64,000 nt of DNA from Serilophus lunatus (taxonomy: Eukaryota > Chordata > Aves > Passeriformes > Eurylaimidae): positions 248,001-312,000 of the forward strand of contig VXBA01003447.1 of NCBI GenBank assembly GCA_013399895.1, given 5' to 3'. Every line of letters starts with the position of its first letter. Position 1 is the first letter of the stretch. A program made the position numbers and the translations under genes. Positions 14,777-28,607 of the stretch are shown one piece after another. The notes below the pieces were generated by a model, which ran no database searches, was not told the DNA's origin, and worked only from the letters and a program-made list of their open reading frames with translations.

Positions 14777-15339
14777 ATGTCAGTGGCTGAATAAATACAA
14801 CTGATACCTTTTGATCTGACACTTTAAAAAGATTAGAAAATTAGCATCTGTGTGTCTGACAAGTAGGAAGTTCTTGCCTTCACATTTACTACCTGGGAGA
14901 GAAAGTCAAACAGATTAAGTCTTGTCAAGGACACACCAGAAGAGAGTGAGTTAGCTGGGAAGAGCTATTTTCTGCTATTGAGTCCCTGCTCTTTAACACC
15001 AGGATTAGAGAAATGAACGCAGGTAAAAGCCTGACCTGAAAATAGCACATTTTCAGTTAAGATTGCTAATGAGGATTTTAATTAGTTGGGTAAGCCCGCA
15101 TCAATACAATCAGTAAACCAAGCTCCATGACCTAGCAGCCTACTTCTTTCTAAAGGAAACTGGCCTTTCTTGGCCATTTTTTTATAATTTATTGGCATAG
15201 GTCTGGCTTCATTAATTTGTATTTTAATTAATTTTAAATAGCATGGTCATTATTAGACTTTAGACCTGTTCTGAATGCTCTTCTCTGGGCTGGGGTGGCC
15301 ACCCATTTCCAATAAGTGCGAGTACAGCTGTGGTGCTCA

Positions 15340-15376
15340 CAGGTGGGACCTGCTGTGGTAGCAGGTGGGACCTGCT
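15340..15376. repeat. Short direct repeat
   Basis: CAGGTGGGACCTGCT occurs at 15340-15354 and 15362-15376, inside a GC-richer stretch (about 15,270-15,560) with no recognisable gene. Confidence 0.8.
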
Positions 15377-16419
15377 AGCCCAGTGTCTCCTTCTCCCCTG
15401 GCAGATGGGCTTTTCCCCACTGCCCTCTACGAGCTGCCATAACTTGTCTTTCATCTGGTTCCAGCCATGGCCCTCTCTGGGTTACAAAGGGAACTTGCCA
15501 CTCTGTGTGGTTGTGGGAAAGCCCCCTCCACAACATTGCTGAAGGTTTTCTGGGACATGGCTGCCCTTTAAGTAACAACAGCCAAAATATATTTTTCAGC
15601 AGACTTCACTCCCCATTCTGATTTTTACTATTTTAGCACATTAGTCATTGTGAAGGGCTTGACACTGTCTATACTATCACAACTTTAAAATAACCTAGAC
15701 AATCTAGATGTATTCTATGATACAATAGAGTCCCTGTCCTTTTAAAGTAGCATGATCTCCAATGGAAACAGTTTGCTCCATTGGGGTGATTTCTTATTTC
15801 CATGATGTGAATTCATGGTTACAGCAACAGTCAGGAATGTATTCTAGCTGAAAGTTTGTGAACATGCAACAGTATGGTGAGTTTTTGAACTTGCAAATAT
15901 CTTAGGATAACTGTGCATTACAAGTAATAGGCTTGCAACAATTGACAATCAGAAATGCAATACATTGTGCAAACACTTCCACATCTCACAGAGCTTATAA
16001 AAGAAACTGTTAAAGAAGAAAGGAAAGCTGAAATACAGCTGGATACAGAATAATGTGACAGCTGGTAATCAGTGGGAAGGAGGAATAGTAAATCAAGAAA
16101 GAATGGAAGGAGAAACAGGGAAAGAAGTTCCCTTCAAGCTCCATGTGAAGGGAGGGGAATAGCTGGAAAGAAAAGGAAATGTGAAAGGGAGAAAACAGTA
16201 CTGCTTTGCTGGACTCTGCTGGATGAGTTGCAGAATATCCCTGTTATATGTGCATTGAGAAAGCTGTACTAGCCTGGAAATACACTACATAAAATAACCA
16301 TAGGGCAGAGCTAGTGCTGGTATCAAGAACTGTTTCACCAATAGGATTAATTGCCTTTCTTAATAGAAGTTGCTGAAATGTTTTTCTACATCTTATTTAA
16401 ATCTCCCTTATTTAAATCC

Positions 16420-16535
16420 TCCATCCCTGGAGGTATTTAAAAGACTATAGACATGGGGACATGGTTTAGTAGTGGACTTGGCAGTGTTGGATTTTAAAGA
16501 TCTTTTCCAGCCTAAATGGTTCTATAATTCAAAGG
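16420..16535 (+). repeat. CR1 3'-end fragment
   Basis: Contains CCCTGGAGGTATTTAAAAG, GGCAGTGTTGGATTTTAAAG, TTTTCCAGCCTAAATGG and TTCTATAATTC, an eroded CR1 3' end in plus orientation. Confidence 0.65.
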
Positions 16536-19500
16536 AAGAAAAGCCCCATATGACTCAAGTCTTCACAGAAGTAAGAGAAACATGCTGTTGGTGAGGGCTG
16601 CAAGAGGCCTTTTCAGCTCTCCATTCTGTTGGCAAGTCTGGGTAAGACTGAGTACAGATGGAAAGATAGGATACCCTCGGGAATGAGAATGCAGAGAAAA
16701 ATTACTAGGCTAGGTCTGATAAATCAAAAGGTTTGGAATTAAATCAGAGCAAAAAGTCTATGGACTATTGACTTAGGTCAATAAAGATACAGATACTAAG
16801 TCAATAAACTTTTAAATCCTTTAAGCTTGTTTCTAGGTGCTGTTGAGAATGACAAGGTAATGCAAAAGAGATACTACAAGCAACAGAAGACAAAAAAATA
16901 AATAAAAAAAGAAATTAGATCCTCCTGTCTTGGTTATACAGACTATTAAGTGGCAATAGAGCAATGTCAATTTGTGTCAACTTCTTCCATTTATAGCAGA
17001 TGAAAATATGGGTTTATTTTTACCTAACATCACTGATGTACTGGTAATTAAAAAATATCGCAGCTTAAAATAATTTTCTAATTCAGGAACATTTCTTCTA
17101 CTGTTTTACCCCAGTTCAGAATGAATGAAAGAAAAAAGAAATCTTAAATGCTCATCAATTAAAATTTTACCCAAGTTTCATGAAGATTTTCATGTCCAAA
17201 ACTTTTTACAGAAGCATGATTTTTCTGTAAAAGAAGTGACAATTTTAATAGTGTTTGCCAGCTACCCTATTTTGAGTGTTCCAGAGCCTTATTTTACTTT
17301 CCTGCTCATCCTTTCCTTCTTGAGCAAACTCAGATCAATTGATTTTGATTTTTTTCTGCTTTGTAGGGTATTTCTATGAAATCATTAGCTCAGGGCTCGA
17401 ATGGCTCTTTCATTATATGGAACACTGCAAGGAAGTTAAGCTTCTGAAAGGAAGCCTGTACCATCCATCATCACCCTTTCAGTGAAAAGGATCAAATTTA
17501 CCAATGCAATGACAAGGAAGTGCTGCCTCTTGAAAATATATTCGCTCAAATTTTCAGCTAAAGTAACTAATTTTGGCCCCACAAACATTGGCTTGATTTT
17601 TGATTAATTTCAAATGTACCCAGAAGTATTGATTTTCTTTCAAACTGTAGTTTAATTCTTACCACACCCAGATATCACTCAGCAGATTCTCTTTTTAAAA
17701 GTTAAAGACATTATAGGAGAGCAATATGCATTGAAAGACAAACATGTTATTTTTTTTTTAGGACAGTGTGTCCTGTTTATTCCTAAAATTGAACTGTCTT
17801 AAATTCCTCTTGTGTAAAGCTATAATGAAAACTAAAAGGGAGGTAAGAAATACCAATTATAATAATCAGTCTGCATGGGTACTAAATCTGCAATTATAAT
17901 TTACAGGTTAAGTGATCACACCACAGAAAATCTAAGAACATAATAAAGCATTTGTTCAAACTTAATTAGGACAAGTCATTAAAACAAATCTTGAGGGGGA
18001 GGAGGGGAAAAAGGAGGCAATGAGAAGAAATTGCTGTCCTTGATACTCTCATACAAAGTAAAATCACTCTCAAGTGAATCTAGTTATGGCAGTGAAATAG
18101 CAAAGAAAGAAAGAGTAGAGGAAAAAAGCAAGGGAAAGAAATTGAAAAGAAGTAAACTGTTGGTATATGAAGGGAGAGAGGAAAAAAACCCAAACAAACA
18201 GGTATATGGCAATCTAAGATCTCTGTGTGTTTTCTGCTAGCATGGCTCTTGCAGAAAGGTTGATGTCCTTCACACCAACTGCTGATTTCTTTCCTGGTTC
18301 CGCATCAGCTCCCTGTCCTATGGAATCTGTTAATTGCATTTCTCACTTTAAACTGCTCCACTTTTTTTGTGAAACCCTAACTTGATTCTTTTGATTCTGT
18401 AGTACTTTCTCCTTTTAAAACCAAAACATAACTAATAAAAAAACCCCTATGCCAAAAAATACCCTTCCCATGTCTCATTATTGCAGTGAGAGGTTTGAAA
18501 TGTAACTGAAGAATAAACAGAGAAACTAAAAGGCCTGACAGAAAATAATTCAACACTGCTATTTTAGATCTCATTTGGGGGTTTTGGGTTTATTAATTTG
18601 AGAGCCTGAATACCTACTGCTGTCCTCCCCCATCCCACACACGCACTGCTTAGCCATGCTGGCTCTCTCAGAGCCGAAAAGCACGAGCACATAACATATA
18701 CCACTGAAGGACAGTCAGCCTCCAGTCTATCAATGCAGGAGCTACTTAATTAGGATTATTTATATACTCTGATGTCAGAGTGTGGATATTCCTTTTCTGG
18801 CTGTAGGATGCTGAGTGTCTGTCCTATTTGTGCAGAAAGCAACTTTTGCCCACCTTCATATTCTCAGCATGGCTATTGCCCGGTCTACCCAGCTGTCATC
18901 TTCATCTGTGCTCAAGCCACTGTCATTTATTTTCAGATGTCCCTGGCACCACAGGACTGCTCTGGTGCCTGTGATCGGCCAGACCACAAGCACCTTTCTT
19001 TCTCTGAAAGGGCCCTGTAGTGCAGTTGGGGTGAGAAATATATATTCTGGCCTTACTTTACCCAAAGAAATCGTTCCCAGCTGAATATATCCTGGTGACC
19101 ATGTTGCAGCCTATTTCATTCTGTTAAAGCAATGTAGTAGAGCTATAGGGCATCTGAAAAACAGCATGGCTCGAGCCTAGGGCATTGAAACCGTGAAGGT
19201 GAATCCCTGTCATAACCCTTTGCTCTACATCCTGTTTCTAGGAACCTGATTTTGCAAAGCACCCTGCTCTGAACCATTTGCAGAAATGGATTGCCTGTGC
19301 TGTATTCAAGAGGCTGCGTTACTCCACCATGACCTTTGCTGATACATCTTCCCAGTCACCTGAGAGGCTGAGCTGCTGTCACTCCCTATTCTTTCTCTAA
19401 CCTGGAATTTAATAATACAGCGCCGTGGATATCAACAGAATGAAGAACTTGCAGTGCAGGAGGCCAGAGCATGCTGTGCTCCCCTCTGTGCTTCCCCCAC

Positions 19501-20308
19501 ATCCTGCATTGCTCCTGTGCCCAGTCCCAGGCTCCTCTTCATGGTCCCAGCCTCACGATTGTCAGTGGTGCTTTGGAGGAGCAGCCTTCTCCCCACATCT
19601 TTTCTTACAATGCCCAGGCAACTGCTGTCAGAATGTCCTCAGATGTGGAAAGGCTTAGGATCTGGGACTTTTTTCTCAGCACTGTGTTAGTGTCTGTTCT
19701 GAGAAATATCTTTTCACACGACTCTCCATAGTGATAGAAGAGGCAGTATGGGTACTGAAAGTGTGTGTACTGAATTATAGCTGCCTTTCTCGGTACACCA
19801 AACCCCATACTCCTTCTAGAAGCATTCAACAGTATGAAAAAAGAACCTGTACTATTATGGAAATAAAGGGAAACATGCAGCCTTTCCACAATGCAGCAGA
19901 ATGCAACTGAAAAAATGAATGGAAAGCTATATCTTTAATATTACATGAAGGTTTAGAAAAGTCTGAATGATGTATTACAGACTGTGCAGCTCTAAAAAAG
20001 GTACATATTAAAGTCTTTTTAAAATATCTAAGTATCATCCTATCATTCGGGTATGGGCTTCAAAAATCTTCCTATGAAGCACTCCTCTGTAATTTTAAAG
20101 AGCTAAGTCCTTGTAAGAGGTAGATAAACTGCTTGTCATTGCACAGGTTATGTCTTGGATCCTCAAAGATCGAAGCACCTTTGTGGTTTAAGTGTGCTTG
20201 AGCTGGGTGAAAATTCAGTGTTAGCTTGATCATGGGCCTTACAGGTAAAACTGTCTTAAACAAGAAAGGCAATGTAGCTGTAATGAAGAACCATAGACTC
20301 AGACTCTT

Positions 20309-21760
20309 AGAATCATAGAATAGTTTGAGTTGGAAGGGATCTTTAAAGATCATCTAGTCCTACCACCCTGACATACTCAGGGACAACTTCAGCTGTACCA
20401 CATTGCTTAGAGCCCTGTGAAGCCTGATCTTGAGTGTTTCCAGGGATGGAGCTTTCTTTGATCTTCCTTCTCTAGCTGACGTACGTATCTGCAGCAGCCC
20501 TTCTATTACTCTTTGCACTCCTTGCCAAGTTCAGCTACAGCTGCACCTTGGCCTTCCTGACCTCATCCTTACAAAACAGAGCAGCATCCCTATAATCTTC
20601 CCAGGATACCTTTCTCTGCTCTGCACTCTATGGATCTCCTTCCTGCCCACTAGTTTGACCAACAGATCTTGGTTCAGCCATATTGATCTCTTGCCTTCCT
20701 TGCCTGACTTCTTACACCTGGGAAGTGAAACCTCTTGCATTCTTTTGAAAATATCCTTAAAGATCTGCCTGCTCTGTTCTATTCCCTTTTCCTGAGGATT
20801 GTTTCCTAGGGGTTCTTACTGACTAACTCTTTGAACTGCTGGAAGTTTGCTTTGCCTATCCTAGAGATAGGCAGGGGCCTATCTCTACTTCCCTGACCCA
20901 TACCACACAAGGTTGCAAACTCCATCACTGCATGATCACTGCAGCACAGGCTGCCTCCATTCTTGATGTTCTCAATTAGCTCACTTACATTGGTGATCAT
21001 CAGATCCAGTCTCACATCCCCTCTGTTAGGGCTGTCTATTACCTGGTTTAGAAAATTATTCTCCATGCATTCCAGGAGGTTCCTGGATTGCCTACAGCTC
21101 ACATTCTACTTTCCCAGCAGATGCTGGGGTGGCTGTTCCAGCAGGACAAGAGCCTGTGAGCATGATGCCTCCTGTCCCTGGAGCAAGGTGGCTTCATGAT
21201 AGGCTGCCCTTGGTCAGGCATCCTGTAGTGACACCGGCCACAAGGTTCTTTTTTTTGTCTCAGTCTCTAGTTCTTACCCACAGGCTTTTAACTCATTCAT
21301 GGCTGTTCTTCATCTCTCCACACTCTTATCAATTTCTCGATGTAGTGGACAACTCCTTTGCCCTTCCTTTCTCACCTGTAGCCATCGGTAGCTGCGCTTC
21401 ATTCACGGGATTCATCCCACCAAATTTCAGTAATAGCAACTAGATTGTAGCTTTCTATCAGCACAGTGGCCTCCAGCTCCTCCTGTTTGTTGCCCATGTG
21501 TGTGCAGAGGCACTCAGCTGGGCTGTCAAGCATGTCACCTTCTTTAAGGCACCTTCTTTGATGCGCCTTAATTCTTTTGAGGTATTTCACCAATGTTTCT
21601 CTGCTGGTTTCTATTACCTCAGGAACCCGTGGCTCATCTCTATTAAGCTTCAAGTGTGCTGCAATGTACTCAGCACATTTTGAAGCAACAGGGTGTGGGC
21701 CTTGTCCCTCTAACCTTGGCATGCTATTCCACAGCTTGTCACAGGTAAGCCTGACATTAG
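20309..21760 (-). mobile_element. CR1 LINE, internally deleted
   Basis: The 3' end on the minus strand is at 20309 (plus-strand AATCATAGAATAGTTTGAG). ORF2 pieces in other frames follow. Around 20,530-20,740: KKSGKEGKRSIWLNQDLLVK. Around 20,806-21,102: NNFLNQVIDSPNRGDVRLDL and GGSLCCSDHAVMEF, the endonuclease domain end. Around 21,399-21,722: MGNKQEELEATVLIESYNLV and ITEIWWDE, the endonuclease start. The reverse transcriptase section is missing between the endonuclease part and the 3' end, and stops and frameshifts make it inactive. Confidence 0.93.
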
Positions 21761-24700
21761 TCTCCTTTCAAGTCTACTTTAAAATTGTCAGTGAGGCATG
21801 CTATCTTGTAAGCAAAGACCTTGTTCCTCCTTTGGACAAGTGGATTCCAGGATCTAAGTATGGTAAAAATTTATTGAAGTCAGTACTGATGCTGTGCTCA
21901 TCCTTTTTCCATGATGTTTGCAGTGGAAGTATAATAAATACAACATAAAGAGACAGGGATTGAGGAGAAGAGAAAGCAAAAAAAAAAACAACCCTGAAAT
22001 TCAGGAACGGTTTCTCTGTGGTGGATTGTATCTCTGATAGACCTGCATCTGAAAGCATAACGTACTGGGTTTGGTTTCTAAGCATATTGAGGAATCTCCA
22101 AGTAAACTGCCATAAAACTGGCAAATATCAGCATCTCCTGTGTTGTCTTTTCCCTTTCTGCTTCATGCTTCAACCTGCAGTTATGTTTTGGTTTTTTTCT
22201 GTTAAGTAACACGCAGCTTTCAGTGGTGTATCTGGTGTATATCCAGTGGTGTAACCATACATAAAATCAGATCAGCATTGGGAAGTGGAAATCTCTATAT
22301 AACCTATACATAAATAGATAAATACCTATAAAATAAATCTATATAAGAATAGAAATTAAACAGGTCTGCCCCTTATTTAACCTTTAAAATGCGACTTTGT
22401 ATAGTTTTGTGTGGTGAGCATTTACTGCTGGCTCAGATACTGTAAACTTTCACTTGCCCTTCTTTAAACTGATAATCAAAGCAGTTCTTGATGCACAAGC
22501 ACCAAGCTTTTCTTACGGGCCTCTCAGGGCATCCAAGGCATACTGGAGAATTTGTTAGCGTCTTCTTGGAGAGTTCAGCATGGACTCTTTGAGGAGCCAC
22601 CAAAAGGCATTCAGTGCTGCAGTATGTAGGTGTACTTATATACATTTTATGACACCCTTTATTTTGGATCCAGCTATGCTCATTTGATTTCTATGTAACA
22701 CCACTTAGGGTGGCAATTTGCAGGAATTTTGATATGATCAACAGCTTAACTGGTGTTGATGGAATTTGCTGGAAACCTTGCTCAGTCCATATTACTAGGA
22801 AATTAGGAAAACTAGCAAAAAAGCAGGGGGATAAAGTCACAACTGAACAAACTCAGTTCACTTCCCTGAGATGTTTGACATGTCATAGAGGACCACCAGC
22901 CTTTTCACTCCAGATGGTGGCAGGACTGTGCAGCTGGGCAGAATGACAGAACAGTGGTGGATTCACTCAGCCTGTATGAAAAAAACAAGTTCTCTGAGAG
23001 AGACATTGGGCTGTTCATTCTATTTTTATTATTGTTCATTGGAAATTAATTCAGAATCACAGAAAGGCTTAGTAGTAATGACAATTTTTTTTTTTGTAAA
23101 ATAAAAAAAAAGGAAAAGTTGGATAAATCTTCAGGTAGTCCTAATTACAAATCTTGCTATATTGATTGTGAGGATCAGTCAACACTTTCTCACTCCTAGC
23201 TAAAACAGTGTTCCTTTGAGAATATGTGTGGCTGAGGAAGGGTGGAATAGATCCAGTAAAGTGAAGATGGTTTTTAGCAATATTTATGCTGTTTATTTGC
23301 AGGTTGCAATTAATGCTATGATACTTACTAAACCAGATGCTTCATGTAATCAGCTGATGAAATATCTTAAAAAGAAATAGGTTTCTGGATTCTTTTCTCT
23401 GCCTCAAACTCTCACAGTTTAAACCTGCTTTGGCAGTCAATTTACTACATGACTAGTCCCCAGGCATCAGCTAGAGTGCTTGTGAAGCTTGTAGTAAATG
23501 TTTTCTACATTCAAAGTCCAAATGCTTACCTAGTTTGTCTTGATAAATTGTAGGAGGGCAAGTTAGTATAACAGAGCAGAGTGGATAAAATCATAGCCAC
23601 ATTTCTTCTTGTGATTCCCTGATCCTCTCCTGGGCAGTTCCATCTTATCGAGTTTCTAGTATCCTGTCTTTTGGAGAAATAAAAATATTCATCTGATTTT
23701 CTTGATTTATCATCTTATTGCAGAATAATTACTGTTTGCTGAATAAAATAAACATCTTCATTCTTTTTATTCTAGAGAGGTTTTATCTCCTCACTTCTCA
23801 TTCTATCCTGCTCCTGAGATCTCCAAAAGATGATGTTCACAGCAACACCTATGGCTAGTCAGACCCTGACAGTGGCCTCTGAAATTCTGTTGTACAGTCA
23901 AATTTTTACCTGCAACAAGAATCAGATTACATAGATTAAATAGATTACTGTATAGACTGTACTCTTCAAAAGGCCTCAGAACTTTAAGAAAATTAAAGTG
24001 TTTCTCTTGGACCAAAACATTCATGAAGTCTAATAATCTGCACTGTCCCAAAAAAGCAGAAACACCTTACTGACTTGCAGGTCTCAACTCAATATTCAGT
24101 ATATCTGGGATTCAATATATTAGTTACAGTGAATATTACGAATCGATCCTGTTTGCTGACCTCTGTTAAATAGGAGCCAATATGAAGTCAGGGTCAATGT
24201 GCTCATGGCAGACAAGGCCATGCAGAAAGTGAGGAGGTACGTTTTGGGTCAAATGGAACTGCTTCAGCTTCAGTAACTTCCTCCTCAGATTCAGCAGGTC
24301 CAAACAGTCCTACCTAAGTATGTGTCCCAGAGGAGGAAGAGGCAAGCCTCATGTAGTGCAAGGATGTGAGGTTGTAAGTGACCCCAGTGCCACCATGCTG
24401 TTGGCTGAGCCTAGTTTGCAACCCAGCAGAGCTCAGACACTGCACAGCTGAGAAACGAGGGCATGAATGGAAAGTGGGAATGGTCACGTCTGCCACTTCT
24501 AAACACATTCTGGAGACTGAATAGCTGAGATATGTGGAGGGACGTCAGTAGGCCTTTGCTGTCTGGATTTATATCAAATATAAAGCAAAATAAAGGAACA
24601 TGGAATGTGTATACCCTTCTCCACTTGCTACCTTTTCCTGACAACTGCTTACAGTTATCTTGCCTGCTCTGTTCATATTATTCACTTGCAGCTATTAATG

Positions 24701-27700
24701 GCAGGAGCTAATTCAGAGTACCTTAATGTATTGAGAGAATTACTGGCAGTAGATGGATATCATAAACTGAGAGGAAAGGCAAGGATAGCTTGGTATTCCA
24801 CAAAATAGGTAGAACCAAGGGATTGCCCTAGGAGGCAGTTAAAGCAGAGGTGAATTCAACAAAGTAATATGAAAAATAACAAATATATATAGACAAAAAA
24901 GGCCATATCTGTCCTTGTACAGATACCATGTTGGCAGGAGGTCAACAGGCAAAGGATTTGACTTAAGCACTGTATTTTCCAAAGAATGTCTTTATAAATA
25001 GTTCACTACCAATTAGCAGAGAGACTTGGATATTCCTCAATTTTTATCTGAGGAAAAGGTAAAGAAGGAAAAAGCAGTATGAGGATCAAGGACTGCTCAG
25101 ATATTCAAGCAGAACAATGTTTTTCTTTTCCATGAAATAATTAATTTATTGTCTATTAGCTATGATTAGCTTGTTTATTATTTATGCTTAATGTAGAAGT
25201 TCTGAAAAGATGTTCTTGATCCTTTTCATTCATGCTGTTATATATTGGAAACAGCCAGGATGAGAAAAATCTGCCTGCTTTTACAGACACCAAGGCAATT
25301 CTATAAGGAAAGAGGAATGTTTGAACTTTAATCTCACGTTCATATGTACAGCATTGCTCAGAATACGTTGCTGACACTTTTCACTGTACTCAGGAATTTT
25401 GCTATGGGCAAGAATACACACATTGTTCCGGTTCTGCTGCTCTGAGCAGAAGGTCCCAAACCTGCAGGCTTTCTTTCCTGAGAGCATCAAGCAGAGGAGT
25501 TCTCCCTCTTGTGGAATCAAATGTAACTTCTCTGGAAATTTTAAATTCTGTTTTCATGACCACAGACTGTCTGAGACAGACGGGACCTAACTCCTAAGAT
25601 AGCAAGAGAAAGGCGACTTTAATTTGCAGGTTTCCTTATGTGATGGCACAATATGGGCAAGAACAATGGATAATCAGAAACAAGGTTATGTCACCGTAAA
25701 GAGCATATTTTGACCAAAGCACACACTGTGAATTGCAAACATTCAGAAATCCTTTTGTACTATTATAGAAGCACGTCAAGCATCTTGTTCAGCAGCTTGT
25801 CCTTGAACTTATGGCCATTACAGTCAAATCTGCCTTTCTTCTGCTTCTAAATTACTCTGTTTTTCTATAGAGAGGAAAGATTTATTACAGTTTTAAACCA
25901 GTGTGTGCTCCTTTTTCTTTTATTTTTTTTTTTTTTTCTGGTCTCTGCATGTAGGTAGAATATTCTTAAATATCACCAAGCAGGTTTTCTTCCAGTGTAA
26001 ACTCTTTTTGCCCTCTCTCCAGCAGGTATGGCTCACAGTTGTTTTTGGCTCTGTGAAATGAACATTTCTGAGCATTATGTAAATATATTGCTGAATTGAT
26101 CTTTGATCTCTTTGAATGCTGAATTGTATTTGGTTCTGTCACTTGACAGCACATTTTGAGTGAACAGCTGTTTAAACACCTACTAATTTCTACTGAGTTT
26201 TTTTACTGAATTGTACCATGAACCAGTTAATTCTCATTTATTTTACTCAAGAAAATCATCTCCTGATCATTTGCTTTAATGTTGACCTCTCCTGTTTCAA
26301 GTCCATGGTCATATAACTGAAATTCCACTCCATTCCTTTGACTCAAATACTGACCTTTCAAGGCAGCCAACAACCAGACATTTCAGTTGTCCATTCATCT
26401 TTCATATTTTTCAGTGCCGTCCATTATATTAAATGTGTTTCTAAATAAATATTTATAATTTTTTGTGGTAATAATCTAGGCTCTTGATGCACAAGACAAA
26501 GATGTTAATTCTCCTCATACTGTGAGGCATTGTATTTAATTTTATTTGCATTTTATTTTTCTTATTAACTTTTTTTTTTTTTTTTTTAGAACTTTTGAGC
26601 CTCTTGAAAAATACACTTCACAAAGCTGCTGGGCTGCCACTCATCTTAAGTCAAAAAAAATCAATCCTGAAGAAAAAAATTTACAAAACTTGATAGCTTA
26701 TCAGAACAGGGACCTGACAAATCTAGTACTATGGATCGAAAGATTGTGCAGTAATACTTCTATGGGCATGTTCTGGGCTTGACAAACTAAACTACATCCT
26801 AGGACTTCTTTCCTTTGTGTTTTGTGGATGCGATATCTAAATGATTTAGTGCTTGAAAGCAGTGGCTTCCAAAAAGTGAAACATGCAACTCTAACGCATT
26901 TATACAATTAATTAAGTGCATTTTTATTGTTCATACTTTGTACCTAAAGGAAATCTTGATGAAAGGAAGCTGCCACAGCAGATGGCACTGAAATGCAAAT
27001 AGATTTCACAGGAGTCCTATCAGAAAACACAGTGTTGGAGATGAAGGAAATTACCCTGCAAGTGACTTTACAGCGTGGGATGGGAATGAAGAGAGGTTTA
27101 AGTAGTAACAATTGCCTATTCCATTGCTCTTTCTTTGAGCAGACAACAATCAAACACAATACATTCTAGAACCTGCCTTAGTTGGGGTTAATTGAAAAGG
27201 AATGATGAAACTCAAATTATAAACTATATATGATACATTCAAATATAAATACAGAAAGGAAGCATGGCTTGCTACCAAGGATTACAAATGGTATCGCACG
27301 TCAACAAACAATATTAGAGCTGGAGCACCTGTTTTTATGGTCTAAGTTGCAAGGCTGATTTTTTTTTTTTTTATTTAATGACAGTTACTGTCTTTTCCAT
27401 TTCAGGAGACCAAGAATTAGGACTAGTTGAGCATTCCCAAGTGCCACACTGAAAAACTTCATGTTCAAGGGATCAACCCTAGTTCCTTTCATTTTCTTTC
27501 ATGGCACCCACTGGTGGGTGCGCTTTTTCACTGCACACAGCTTTTCCGAGTGTTGTGCAACAGATGTGAAGAACTGCCGGAACACTCTCTGTGTGCTCAG
27601 TAGGAGATCTGCAGGTTACCTTGCTGGCTGGAACTGTTGAGGTCTGAAGGGTTAGGCAGGGGCTCAAGGAATTTTGTATACACCAGGTTTGAATTTGTCC

Positions 27701-28266
27701 CTTAACTCCTTAAATAAGTGCCACTGAGGAAAAAAACAGTACGATTTACGGGGTCACACTTCTGATACTTTTAGTCAAGCAAAGGACACTACGAGAAGGT
27801 GAAGTGTTTTCCCTGAATACACACTAGCTGCAATGTGACTCAGTCCCTCAAAGTGTTCCATGGCAGACTGTTCTGCTGGAAAGCAAAAGTACTTCAGTTA
27901 CAATGATATAATTTATTTGTTGGCAATACCTCTTCTGCAGAAAGGGTAAAGAATGTGGAACATCATCAAACAAGAATTTTTCACAGAACTTAAATGACCA
28001 AAACCTTTGTTTTTCTGCTTTTAGTAAACTATATATACCAAGAATCATGTATTAGAATAATTTAATATTATATTGACTCAAAGCATGTCTACTAGGCAGA
28101 TTTATGTATTTTTGTTTTGGCTAAGAATGAGATATTTTTAAAAAGAATACTTTGGTTTTTACTTCCAAACTCAGACTTTGAATCTTGAAAAGATCTGATC
28201 TAATACTTTTTACTTGGAATTTTTTTGCCATAAATCTAATATTTAGCACTTTTCTACTAATAAATG
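21761..28266. other. Intergenic downstream of the transporter, no gene recognised
   Basis: AT-rich, with T-runs at about 23,090, 25,925, 26,570 and 27,360. Nothing identifiable before the transporter 3' region. Confidence 0.7.
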
Positions 28267-28272
28267 TTTATT
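28267..28272 (-). terminator. Candidate polyadenylation signal of the transporter
   Basis: AATAAA on the minus strand about 245 nt after the stop codon. An ATTAAA variant lies closer, at 28427-28422. The region is AT-rich, so such hexamers occur by chance. Confidence 0.3.
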
Positions 28273-28515
28273 CATACAGTGCTTCATAGTTTCAAAGACT
28301 TACATGATAACTGACTGTTAACAAAGAGAATTTTAAAAAGAAATCCTGTAAAACAGAGTGTTTCATAAAACAAGGACAACTTAACTGACATCAAACTGGT
28401 ACATAGTACAGTGACTAGTGCTTTAATATGACTGAACAGATGGGAAGAACATCAGATGATAAAACTTGCTCCAGACAAGACATGTCAGGGCATGATTCTC
28501 AGTATCAAGGTAACT

Positions 28516-28607
28516 CTATTTACTCTTAGCTGCTGTAGGTTCCACATCTATGTCCAGGTCTGACAGAGAACAATAGAAGAGCATCTGAATATATTTTGTT
28601 GTTGTAG
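28516..28607 (-). CDS. SLC7A6/7-like: y+LAT-like coding exon 9 (cytosolic C-terminus and stop)
   Basis: 92 nt including the TAG stop at 28518-28516. Completes an Ala codon and encodes a 29-residue tail (TTTKYIQMLFYCSLSDLDID, then VEPTAAKSK). The tail aligns in position, though weakly in sequence, with the acidic C-termini of y+LAT proteins. Acceptor ATTGCAG, and the phase agrees with exon 8. Confidence 0.88.

Larger units (their letters stand above)
12371..20308. other. Intergenic, no gene recognised
   Basis: Mostly AT-rich, with three GC-richer patches (about 13,240-13,520, 15,260-15,560 and 19,430-19,660). The patches have open frames on both strands but no protein I recognise. They could be old unrecognised repeats. 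Confidence 0.7.

Noticed and set aside
20430..20795. 121-codon open frame on the plus strand
   Set aside because: It is antisense to CR1 ORF2, which explains the open frame.
26546..26782. T-run followed by a frame, considered as a reversed processed pseudogene with poly(A)
   Set aside because: No similarity to a known protein, and T-runs are common in this AT-rich region.
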